Shown here one piece after another: positions 14,603 through 20,433 of a stretch of 20,433 nucleotides of DNA (position 1 is its first letter; each line of letters starts with the position of its first letter). A model generated the notes under the pieces. It did no database searches. It had not been told where the DNA came from and was given only the letters and a program-made list of their open reading frames with translations. The stretch lies in assembly GCA_910586435.1 (NCBI GenBank), contig CAJUGT010000068.1:1-20433 (forward strand), written 5' to 3'. This stretch comes from an uncultured Acetatifactor sp. GTDB taxonomy: Bacteria > Bacillota > Clostridia > Lachnospirales > Lachnospiraceae. A program made the position numbers and the translations under genes.

Positions 14603-14744
14603 AATAAAAATACCTTTCTGGTGGAAAGAAATTTCTATCAAAATAGTACCATATTTATCATAATTTGAATAGGTCATTTCTTGCTTTTTTCTGCCAAAGA
14701 ATCAGTTATTGTTCAGACTTGACAGGGACAGGTGGATTGCGGCG

Positions 14745-14763
14745 AAAGGGACGGCGTCCCTTT
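14745..14763. other. Inverted repeat between the regulator and the divergent gene
   Basis: Perfect 8-bp arms AAAGGGAC / GTCCCTTT with a 3-nt GGC centre. It lies upstream of the rightward promoter at 14787. No gene ends here in the + direction, so an operator is as likely as a terminator. Confidence 0.45.
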
Positions 14764-14786
14764 TGTATAAAATTTATCCGGAAGAA

Positions 14787-14815
14787 TTGACTTTTTTTGA
14801 TATATCCGATATACT
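14787..14815 (+). promoter_or_regulatory. Promoter of the 212-aa unknown gene
   Basis: TTGACT (14787-14792), a 17-nt spacer and TATACT (14810-14815), close to sigma-A consensus. The predicted transcript start near 14822 leaves a leader of about 75 nt before the SD. Confidence 0.75.
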
Positions 14816-14898
14816 GAATTTGTGAAGAGGGGAAGGCACCCATAATATAAAACGGTATTCACATAAAAATTATTTTCTATAGCAAGGGGGGGATACCC

Positions 14899-15537
14899 AT
14901 AGCAAAAAACATTATTGTTGTAGATGAGCAAGGGAAGGAATATGGAGTGACCTGGCCCAAACGGGCGAAGGGGCTTGTGAAAAATGGCAGGGCACGCTTC
15001 ATTTCGGAGAATAGAATATGCCTTGCGTGTCCGCCAGATGATAATTTGGAGGATAAGAAAATGTCAGATAGAGAATTTATTACGATGCCATTGGATGGAA
15101 ATCCGGGTGGATTTGTGGGACAGGCACAGGAAGCAGAGAAAACTTCTGAAACGAACCGGGAACAAGTAGTTGACGTGGCATATGTTCTGAAACAAATGGA
15201 AGCCATACGAAAAGAAACTTCTTATTTGCATGAAACCATCGAAAAGCTTTCCATGATGTCTGATGGTGACAGCCCTGAGGCAGGGTCTCCGGGAAATATC
15301 CTGGGCAGGGCGAAGGCAACGGCATTCGCGGATATTGTGCGTTGCAGGGAAACTACCAATCAGGAAATGTTGAAGATATATGAAAAAATATATGATGACA
15401 TGGTGGCAAGGACATCCGGCAAAAGTTTCATATCGCAGAATATACAGAGCATGATTGAATGCGTGGTGAACAGTGACGCAATAGAATCAGATGACAAAAG
15501 AATGATGATTTCCGATATTTTGCAGGCTTTGGCATAG
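14899..15537 (+). CDS. Protein of unknown function, 212 aa, apparent ATA start
   Basis: Not assigned to a named family. The N-terminal block (AKNIIVVDEQGKEYGVTWPK, RAKGLVKNGRARFISENRIC, LACPP) looks like a short domain I associate with uncharacterised Lachnospiraceae proteins that begin MAKN. A Gly/Glu-rich linker follows (about residues 54-90), then a helical, coiled-coil-prone C-terminal half (YVLKQMEAIRKETSYLHETI and beyond). There is no signal peptide or TM segment. The MAKN-equivalent codon is ATA at 14899, five bases after a strong AAGGGGGG; no ATG, GTG or TTG in frame lies between that SD and the GTG at 14947. Alternative starts are GTG 14947 (weak AAGGA) and ATG 15061 (good GGAGG at 15048-15052), which would give a 158-residue product without the N-terminal block. 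Its own promoter and terminator make it monocistronic. Confidence 0.7.
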   Translation: MAKNIIVVDEQGKEYGVTWPKRAKGLVKNGRARFISENRICLACPPDDNLEDKKMSDREFITMPLDGNPGGFVGQAQEAEKTSETNREQVVDVAYVLKQMEAIRKETSYLHETIEKLSMMSDGDSPEAGSPGNILGRAKATAFADIVRCRETTNQEMLKIYEKIYDDMVARTSGKSFISQNIQSMIECVVNSDAIESDDKRMMISDILQALA

Positions 15538-15590
15538 GTAAGGGTCATAACAGCAGAAAGATTGTAATGATTCTGATACTAAGTAATCAG

Positions 15591-15623
15591 AAGGCACCCC
15601 GAGTGTAACGGGGTGCCTTTCTT
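15591..15623 (+). terminator. Terminator of the 212-aa unknown gene
   Basis: A perfect 11-bp stem (AAGGCACCCCG / CGGGGTGCCTT) with a 7-nt loop, followed by TCTT. It lies 53 nt after the stop codon. Confidence 0.85.
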
Positions 15624-15646
15624 ATAAAAAGTATCAAAACAAAAGG

Positions 15647-15660
15647 GGAAAGCGTTCACA
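15647..15660 (+). promoter_or_regulatory. cre-like site (CcpA operator candidate)
   Basis: GGAAAGCGTTCACA matches the catabolite-responsive consensus TGNAANCGNWNNCA at all fixed positions except the first T. It is about 440 bp upstream of the GH2 gene. One degenerate match is weak evidence alone. Confidence 0.35.
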
Positions 15661-15664
15661 TATA

Positions 15665-15726
15665 TTGTGGGCTGCGCTGTGGAAGTAAGTTCCCACAAGC
15701 GAGACAAATCGCCATAAATGGCGATT
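15665..15726. repeat. Two inverted repeats at the left end of the structured intergenic region
   Basis: Arms TTGTGGG (15665-15671) and CCCACAA (15692-15698) are perfect over 7 bp. Arms AATCGCCA (15707-15714) and TGGCGATT (15719-15726) are perfect over 8 bp with a TAAA loop. The second feeds directly into the 43-bp direct repeat at 15727. Confidence 0.6.
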
Positions 15727-15769
15727 GGAACCTTACCCTTTAGTGCCGCCTGGCAGCGACTTAAAATAG
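15727..15769 (+). repeat. 43-bp direct repeat, copy A
   Basis: Starts GGAACCTTACCCTTTAGTGC and ends CGACTTAAAATAG. It matches copy B at 16049-16091 in 39 of 43 positions by eye. Each copy is preceded by a hairpin. Confidence 0.8.
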
Positions 15770-15788
15770 TCCAGCTAAGAAATGTCAA
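15765..15788 (+). repeat. 24-bp direct repeat, copy 1
   Basis: AATAGTCCAGCTAAGAAATG followed by TCAA. It matches 15908-15931 with one mismatch, at 143-bp spacing, and begins in the last bases of the 43-bp repeat. Confidence 0.75.
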
Positions 15789-15825
15789 AAGGAAAATTAA
15801 AAACAGTCTCGAAACGGAGGCGCAA

Positions 15826-15876
15826 TGTGTCTTTCAGACACAAGGAAGGAAATTTCAGCTGGAATTTTCTTCCTTG
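15826..15876. repeat. Two adjacent inverted repeats
   Basis: TGTGTCT / AGACACA (15826-15842, 3-nt loop), immediately followed by a 14-bp stem with one G-T pair (15841-15854 with 15863-15876, 8-nt loop). No T-run follows either. Confidence 0.6.
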
Positions 15877-15907
15877 TATGGGTGCAGAAGTGCAGGAATG
15901 GAACAGG

Positions 15908-15931
15908 AATAGTCCAGCTAAGAAGTGTCAA
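15908..15931 (+). repeat. 24-bp direct repeat, copy 2
   Basis: Second copy of the element at 15765-15788 (A to G at one position). Its GTCCAGC (15912-15918) is also the inverse of GCTGGAC at 15953-15959. A TATAAT at 15938-15943 lies between those arms but lacks a convincing -35 box. Confidence 0.75.
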
Positions 15932-15960
15932 GTAATTTATAATAAATGTTTCGCTGGACA

Positions 15961-16059
15961 GGTGGGGTTGCGAAGGCGCATGAGAGCAAATTTCATGAGA
16001 CACTACTTAGTGTCTCATGAAATTTGTCTCTCCTGTGTGTGCGCCGAAGGAACCTCACC
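15961..16059. repeat. Long nested inverted repeat (cruciform-like) upstream of the GH2 gene
   Basis: The core is a perfect 17-bp palindrome (15988-16004 with 16009-16025, 4-nt loop ACTT). Outer arms 15961-15980 and 16040-16059 are also inverse copies with a few mismatches (GGTGGGGTT... against ...AACCTCACC). Together they give a hairpin of about 99 nt. The right arm runs into copy B of the 43-bp repeat. Confidence 0.85.
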
Positions 16060-16091
16060 CTTTAGTGCCGTCGCGCAGCGACTTAAAATAG
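16049..16091 (+). repeat. 43-bp direct repeat, copy B
   Basis: Second copy of the element at 15727-15769. Its final G is the first base of the GGAG SD for the GH2 gene, so the repeat abuts the ribosome binding site. Confidence 0.8.
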
Positions 16092-16099
16092 GAGAAAAA

Positions 16100-19000
16100 A
16101 TGAATTCAGGTAAGTATAATTTTAACTACGGATGGCATTTTTGCCTTGCGGATGCTTTCCCTTTGAAAAGCGCTCTGGATGCTGTGAGAGATGCGGAAGG
16201 AAGGGAGTTTTATGAAAGGGAGTATCAGGAGAGGGGATGGAAGAAGGTAGGGCTTCCCCATACTTACAATGATGCTGATTTATTTGTGGACAGGATTCAG
16301 GATGCGGGAAGCGGGCAAAAGCGGACATTTTCCTGTTATCGAAAGTGGTTTTCTCTGGGAGAGAATTTCCTGAAAAAGGACTCTGTAAATAAAACGGAGA
16401 AAGAATATCACGGAAGAGTATTCCTTGAAGTGGAAGGAATACGCCAAACCTGTTACCTGTATGTAAACGGGCAGCTGGCAGGATACTATGAGGCGGGCGC
16501 CTTCCCTGTGGGATATGACATAACAAAATATTTGACAGAGGATAAGGAACAATTGATTGCCATAGCCACGGACAGCACTTCTTCCAGAAATATGAGTGTG
16601 ATAAGCGCCGAGACTCCCAACCATCCCGATGCTGAACCCGGGGCTTTTATGGCAGCGCTGACTGAAGCGGGGAAAGTGCCCACGGAACAAAAAGGAGTGG
16701 CGTATCAGTGGAACTGCAATGATTTCAATCCAACGGTAGGAGGACTTGCGAGGAATATCTATCTCCATGTAAAGCCGGAAGTTTATCTCACATTGCCCCT
16801 TTACAGTAATCTGAAAACCAAAGGTGTCTATGTCTATGGGACGGACTTTGAGATACAGGAAAGAAAAGCTTCCATTCATGTGGAGGCGGAAGTGCGCAAT
16901 GAAAGCGGAAGGGAAAGAGAGGTATGCCTGGAGGCAGCGCTGTATGACGCAGAGGGAAAATTGAAGGCAGAGTTTTCAGGGGAAAGCAGAAAGCTTTTGC
17001 CTAAAAGTGTCAGTTCATTTAGAACCATTATTCCGGAAAATGCCTATCGTAAGACAGAAACGGGATTTGAGCCTGTAGAGGAGACAGAAGCCGGGGAGGT
17101 GGAGACAGCTTCCTGTGAGGTGGAAACTCTAACAGCGTCGGCCATTCTATCGGGCCTGAATTTCTGGGAGATTGACAATCCATATCTGTACCATGTATGC
17201 GTGTCATTGCGTTGTGACGGGGAAATTGTGGACAGGCAGGAATTGGATACAGGTTTCCGAAAAGTTACATATACAGCAGGGGAAGGACTTAAGATTAACG
17301 ACGCCAGAGTATGGCTTACGGGCTATGCCCAGCGTGCCACAAACGAATGGGCGGCATTGGGATGTGTTCCGGATTGGATGCGGGATGTGGATGCGAAGCT
17401 GATTCGTGAAAGCAACGCAAATCACATTCGCTTTATGCATGTGGCAGGGGCGCCGGCAGATATTCGCTCCTTTGACAGGTTTGGAATTGTCTGTACCCAG
17501 CCTGCGGGGGATAAAGAGCGTGAGACTTTCGGCAGACAATGGAAGCAGCGTGTGGAACTGATGCGTGATATTATTATTTATTTCAGGAATCATCCCAGCA
17601 TCTTCTTTTGGGAAGCAGGCAATAATTCCATCAACAGAGAGCATATGAGAGAGATGCGTCTACTGAAAGAAAAGCTTGACCCATGTGGTGGGCGTTTTAT
17701 GGGATGCCGTACCATCAATACCCAGGATGTGATTGCGGAAGCGGAGTATGCGGGGACAATGCTGAATCGTCACGCCGCGACTTTTATTGCCAAGCAGCTG
17801 CCCATTACGGAGACGGAGTATCTCAGGGAAGAATCCCCCAGACGAATCTGGGATGACTATACCCCTCCTGATTATGACTATGACAATCTGTGGCTGGGGA
17901 AGGGGGGCAGAAAGCAGCCGGGGTATGATTTCTATGATTTGACATCCGAAGAATTTGCCCTCAGAGCCGCCGGCGGCTATCAGGAATTCTTCCATGACAG
18001 AGTAGGAGGCGCTTCAGGCAAAAATCTGTATTCTGCCACGGCGGCTCTGTGCTGGACGGATTCTGCCCAGCACGGAAGACAGGCACATAGCGAGAATGCC
18101 CGCATGAGCGGCAGGGTGGATGCCGTAAGAGTGAAGAAACAAAATTTCAGAGTGTTCCAGGTCATGCAGTCTCCGGTGCCGGATGTGGCAATCATAGGGC
18201 ACTGGAATTATCCGCCGGAAGAAGCATATCGTTACGCATTGAAAGAATTTGACGGAACGGCCTGGGTGAAGACAGGGGAATACGCTTACAGGAATCCCAA
18301 GGACAAAACCGTATATGTGGTGGGAAGTTATGACATCGGAAAGGTGGAGCTGTATGTAAATGACAGGCTTGTGGGTGTTTGTGAACATCCCATACATACT
18401 TTTATTTTTCCCATTCCCCATGTGGACATCACCCAATCAGGATCGGTCAGTGTCAAAGCTTATGATTACCAGGGAGCGCCTGTGGCAGAAGACAGGGTGG
18501 AAACATCCGGTGTACCGGCAGAACTGCGGCTTAGGGCAGTGACAGGGGAGGCCGGTTTTCTGGCGGACGGAGTGGACGCGGCCTATGTGGATGTGGAAGT
18601 GGTGGACAAAGCAGGGCGTGTCTGCCTTCTCTGTGACAGTAAGATTCGTTTCCTGGTGGAAGGGCCTGCGGAATTCCTGGGGGGATATAACAGCGGCCGT
18701 TTCCGGGGGCCTGACAGGGATGACAGCGTGATTCATAAGGACTATGTCTATGGAGAATGTGGGGTAAACAGAGTATTCCTGCGTTCAGGGACAATGCCCG
18801 GCAGGATTACGGTGACGGCTTCCATGGAAGGAGCACAGGGAGAACAGATAACGAAAACCATTTCCCTTGAGACAGTGCAGGCTGATACAGGGGCCATGAC
18901 AGACAGAATGCCGCAGCGCCTGCGGGGGCATGTCATGGAGGGCGGGGTGGAGAGAAAAGACGCGTTTCCCCCGCTTCCCTCAGCGGACAGGGAGAAGTAT

Positions 19001-19384
19001 GTGAAAAAAGAAGGGGTGTACTGTAAAGTTCTGCTCAACGGTCAGGAACCCAATACCAATGGTGTTATGAGCAAAGTGGATCACGGAAGTATTTACAGTC
19101 CTATTCTTTACATCCTGGAAGCAATTCGCGGAAGAAATCCGGAAGCCTTTTCTTATACCTATGACAATAAAGTATTGACATTAAACAGCGGGGAATATCA
19201 TGTGGTGGCGGAAGTGGGACGTACTCATATGATGGTCAATGGAGAAGAGAATCTGCTCAACGGACAACCCTATGAAAACGAGGACGGCTGCCTGATACTT
19301 GAGATAAACGCAATTATTTCCTATATTCAGGGAGTAAGGGCGCAATATGATGAGATGGCGAATTTGTTTCGGATTGAAATGTAA
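16100..19384 (+). CDS. GH2 family glycoside hydrolase (beta-galactosidase-like) with C-terminal Cu-amine-oxidase-N-like domain, 1094 aa
   Basis: A large glycosidase or glycosidase-like protein. The N-terminal GH2 jelly-roll contains GLPHTYNDADLF and LEVEGIRQTCYLYVNGQLAGYYEAG. An Ig-like domain follows (about 205-390), then a TIM barrel (about 390-650) with NHIRFMHVAG and FRNHPSIFFWEAGNN. Later Ig-like domains resemble DUF4982 and Big domains (about 690-900). The last 120 residues (from about 974, KVLLNG...) resemble a copper-amine-oxidase N-terminal/stalk domain. The candidate nucleophile is E573 in TETEY. The usual acid/base position (GNE) reads GNN, with N509, so activity or mechanism is uncertain; E505 in WEAGNN is a possible substitute. 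The start ATG at 16100 has GGAG five bases upstream. The reading frame stays open back to a GTG at 15782, but that extension crosses the repeats. No signal peptide is visible, so it is probably cytoplasmic. Substrate unknown. Confidence 0.88.
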   Translation: MNSGKYNFNYGWHFCLADAFPLKSALDAVRDAEGREFYEREYQERGWKKVGLPHTYNDADLFVDRIQDAGSGQKRTFSCYRKWFSLGENFLKKDSVNKTEKEYHGRVFLEVEGIRQTCYLYVNGQLAGYYEAGAFPVGYDITKYLTEDKEQLIAIATDSTSSRNMSVISAETPNHPDAEPGAFMAALTEAGKVPTEQKGVAYQWNCNDFNPTVGGLARNIYLHVKPEVYLTLPLYSNLKTKGVYVYGTDFEIQERKASIHVEAEVRNESGREREVCLEAALYDAEGKLKAEFSGESRKLLPKSVSSFRTIIPENAYRKTETGFEPVEETEAGEVETASCEVETLTASAILSGLNFWEIDNPYLYHVCVSLRCDGEIVDRQELDTGFRKVTYTAGEGLKINDARVWLTGYAQRATNEWAALGCVPDWMRDVDAKLIRESNANHIRFMHVAGAPADIRSFDRFGIVCTQPAGDKERETFGRQWKQRVELMRDIIIYFRNHPSIFFWEAGNNSINREHMREMRLLKEKLDPCGGRFMGCRTINTQDVIAEAEYAGTMLNRHAATFIAKQLPITETEYLREESPRRIWDDYTPPDYDYDNLWLGKGGRKQPGYDFYDLTSEEFALRAAGGYQEFFHDRVGGASGKNLYSATAALCWTDSAQHGRQAHSENARMSGRVDAVRVKKQNFRVFQVMQSPVPDVAIIGHWNYPPEEAYRYALKEFDGTAWVKTGEYAYRNPKDKTVYVVGSYDIGKVELYVNDRLVGVCEHPIHTFIFPIPHVDITQSGSVSVKAYDYQGAPVAEDRVETSGVPAELRLRAVTGEAGFLADGVDAAYVDVEVVDKAGRVCLLCDSKIRFLVEGPAEFLGGYNSGRFRGPDRDDSVIHKDYVYGECGVNRVFLRSGTMPGRITVTASMEGAQGEQITKTISLETVQADTGAMTDRMPQRLRGHVMEGGVERKDAFPPLPSADREKYVKKEGVYCKVLLNGQEPNTNGVMSKVDHGSIYSPILYILEAIRGRNPEAFSYTYDNKVLTLNSGEYHVVAEVGRTHMMVNGEENLLNGQPYENEDGCLILEINAIISYIQGVRAQYDEMANLFRIEM

Positions 19385-19492
19385 TCCCAAACCCGCTGAC
19401 CTTTTTATGAATGGGTACCATTGGCAGGACAAGTAAAGGCCGCACTGGCAGGGCGAAACTGAGAACAAACTATATAATTGAAGGAGAGTATG

Positions 19493-20143
19493 ATGAAAAG
19501 AGAGTATTCAACTATACCAAAATCAATGTCTGAAATGGAAACGTATGGCTTTTCATGGATGGAATTTGTGACAGCAATACCATCACCTTTATTCGTTGTA
19601 ACTACATATAAATCCAATGGAAAGCCTAACGCCTGCCTGCAATCATGGGCATGTTTTAATGGAAGTCCAAACGGTTTCTATGCAATATTGTCAAATGTTA
19701 ATAAAAGTGGTCATTTATATCAGAGTATAAGAGAAACAAAGGAAGCGGTAATTAACTTTCCATCTTTAGAATTTTATGATAAGTGTAGCGATACGATAGC
19801 GAATAATGGGTTTGATAACGATGAAATCGCATTGTCTGGGTTGACATCTGAGAAAGCTTCCATCGTGAATGCTCCAATGATTAAAGAATGTTTTCTCAAC
19901 TTAGAATGTCGTTATTTATGGGAACGTGAAATAGTAGAGGGCAGCTCTCATGTTTTGATGTGTTTGGAAATTGTTAATATTTGCGCAGAAGAAAAATACT
20001 TAGACGAAGTTGTGCATGGACGTTACGGCGAGGAAGGCTATCTTTATAATATTCATTATCCTGTTAATCCGGAAAAGTTTAACGGCAGATCACATGATTG
20101 GATCGGAACTATAAAAAAATCAAAAGATATGGGCGAGTATTAA
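19493..20143 (+). CDS. Flavin reductase-like (FMN split-barrel) protein, 216 aa
   Basis: Resembles the flavin reductase-like/flavoredoxin split-barrel family, cytoplasmic FMN-binding proteins that reduce flavin or other acceptors. Visible signs are the N-terminal strand pattern SPLFVVTTYKSNGKPNACLQ, the core NGFYAILSNVNKSGHLYQSI, REAVINFPS-like ETKEAVINFPS, and the late segment ECRYLWEREIVEGSSHVLMC. AAGGAGA (19481-19487) precedes two adjacent ATGs at 19490 and 19493; the second has the better spacing (6 nt from AGGAG). The coding sequence is visibly richer in A/T than the GH2 gene before it, which could reflect a different origin. It follows the GH2 stop by 108 nt with no recognised terminator or convincing -35 box. 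Physiological role unknown. Confidence 0.8.
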   Translation: MKREYSTIPKSMSEMETYGFSWMEFVTAIPSPLFVVTTYKSNGKPNACLQSWACFNGSPNGFYAILSNVNKSGHLYQSIRETKEAVINFPSLEFYDKCSDTIANNGFDNDEIALSGLTSEKASIVNAPMIKECFLNLECRYLWEREIVEGSSHVLMCLEIVNICAEEKYLDEVVHGRYGEEGYLYNIHYPVNPEKFNGRSHDWIGTIKKSKDMGEY

Positions 20144-20314
20144 ACAAAATGATCAGCTTTGCGCAATGGGAACTGGCAGAGTCGGCTGCCCTTGTCTGTC
20201 TCTGACGCATGGCAATCAAGAGGGCAAAAGCAATAAGTACTTTGGTCCTCTCCATGTCATGGATGCTGAGTAAATATTTAACTGGTTTTGGTCGAAATGA
20301 AGGAGGAATGGTAC

Positions 20315-20433
20315 ATGAAATATACATTGGACTGTGACATGATGGATGGATTGGTTTTCATAGATGAAAGCTATCTGTCAGAATTGAATGATGCCGACCT
20401 GTTATATGCGATGGATATTTTACTTGATTCATC
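20315..20433 (+). CDS. Unrecognised gene, 3' partial (first 39 codons)
   Basis: ATG at 20315, eight bases after a perfect AGGAGG (20301-20306), opens a frame that runs off the window. It reads MKYTLDCDMMDGLVFIDESY, then LSELNDADLLYAMDILLDS. The fragment is acidic with no signal peptide or TM segment. An ATG at 20308 in another frame ends after nine codons. The 171 nt before it contain only short hairpins and no clear promoter. Too short to assign a family. Confidence 0.6.
   Translation, partial: MKYTLDCDMMDGLVFIDESYLSELNDADLLYAMDILLDS

Noticed and set aside
14719..14724. TTGACA as a -35 box for the 212-aa gene
   Set aside because: No -10-like hexamer at suitable spacing; the pair at 14787/14810 is much better.
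15782..16099. 106-residue extension of the GH2 protein from GTG 15782
   Set aside because: It crosses palindromes and direct repeats, has no SD, and ATG 16100 has GGAG and begins a normal GH2 N-terminus. The open frame is probably chance.
16280..16879. 199-codon minus-strand open frame within the GH2 gene
   Set aside because: Entirely inside the well-supported GH2 coding region; no SD and no recognisable domain.
20144..20314. tRNA or small RNA before the last partial gene
   Set aside because: Short hairpins only (for example GGCAG/CTGCC and TCCATG/CATGGA); no cloverleaf, promoter or terminator pattern.

Overview
The window looks like chromosomal DNA from a gut-type Clostridia, most likely Lachnospiraceae. 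This is an inference from moderate GC content, strong GGAGG ribosome binding sites, frequent GTG starts, and the gene families present: FtsX/MacB-like ABC systems, a methyl-accepting chemotaxis protein, a membrane-anchored AraC-type regulator and a large GH2 glycosidase. No rRNA, tRNA, CRISPR array or insertion sequence was seen.

Layout. (1) nt 1-4240: an ABC system with an FtsX-type permease (5' end outside the window) and two MacB/LolD-type ATPases that overlap by 8 nt. Between permease and ATPases lie two near-identical 135-bp tandem modules. Each holds a hairpin, a Shine-Dalgarno (SD) site, a 17-codon ORF (MKSTSKAHANGHFTKMY) and an intrinsic terminator. A third, partial copy supplies the SD and GTG start of the first ATPase. 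The second ATPase carries a C-terminal AbrB/SpoVT-like segment. (2) nt 4270-10950: a probable operon with a good sigma-A-type promoter at its head and a strong terminator at its end. It encodes a beta-propeller protein resembling oligogalacturonate lyases, an ABC exporter half with an N-terminal PH-like region and zinc ribbon, a DUF1854 protein, and a second exporter half of the same build. (3) nt 11018-14602: a chemotaxis receptor, convergent with and overlapping by 7 nt a two-TM AraC-family regulator. (4) nt 14787-15623: a gene of unknown function whose natural N-terminus appears to begin at an ATA codon, with its own promoter and terminator. (5) nt 15624-16099: 476 bp of intergenic DNA packed with inverted and direct repeats and one cre-like site. 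(6) nt 16100-19384: a 1094-residue GH2 family protein with a C-terminal copper-amine-oxidase-N-like domain. (7) nt 19493 to the end: a flavin-reductase-like split-barrel protein, and the first 39 codons of an unrecognised gene.

How the parts may work together (inference): the two exporter halves and DUF1854 protein probably form one heterodimeric transporter whose cargo is unknown. The FtsX system looks like a peptide- or antibiotic-responsive transporter whose ATPase expression could be controlled by, or co-produced with, the duplicated short ORFs. The AraC regulator and the cre-like site are plausible controllers of the GH2 carbohydrate gene, but nothing in the sequence proves that link.
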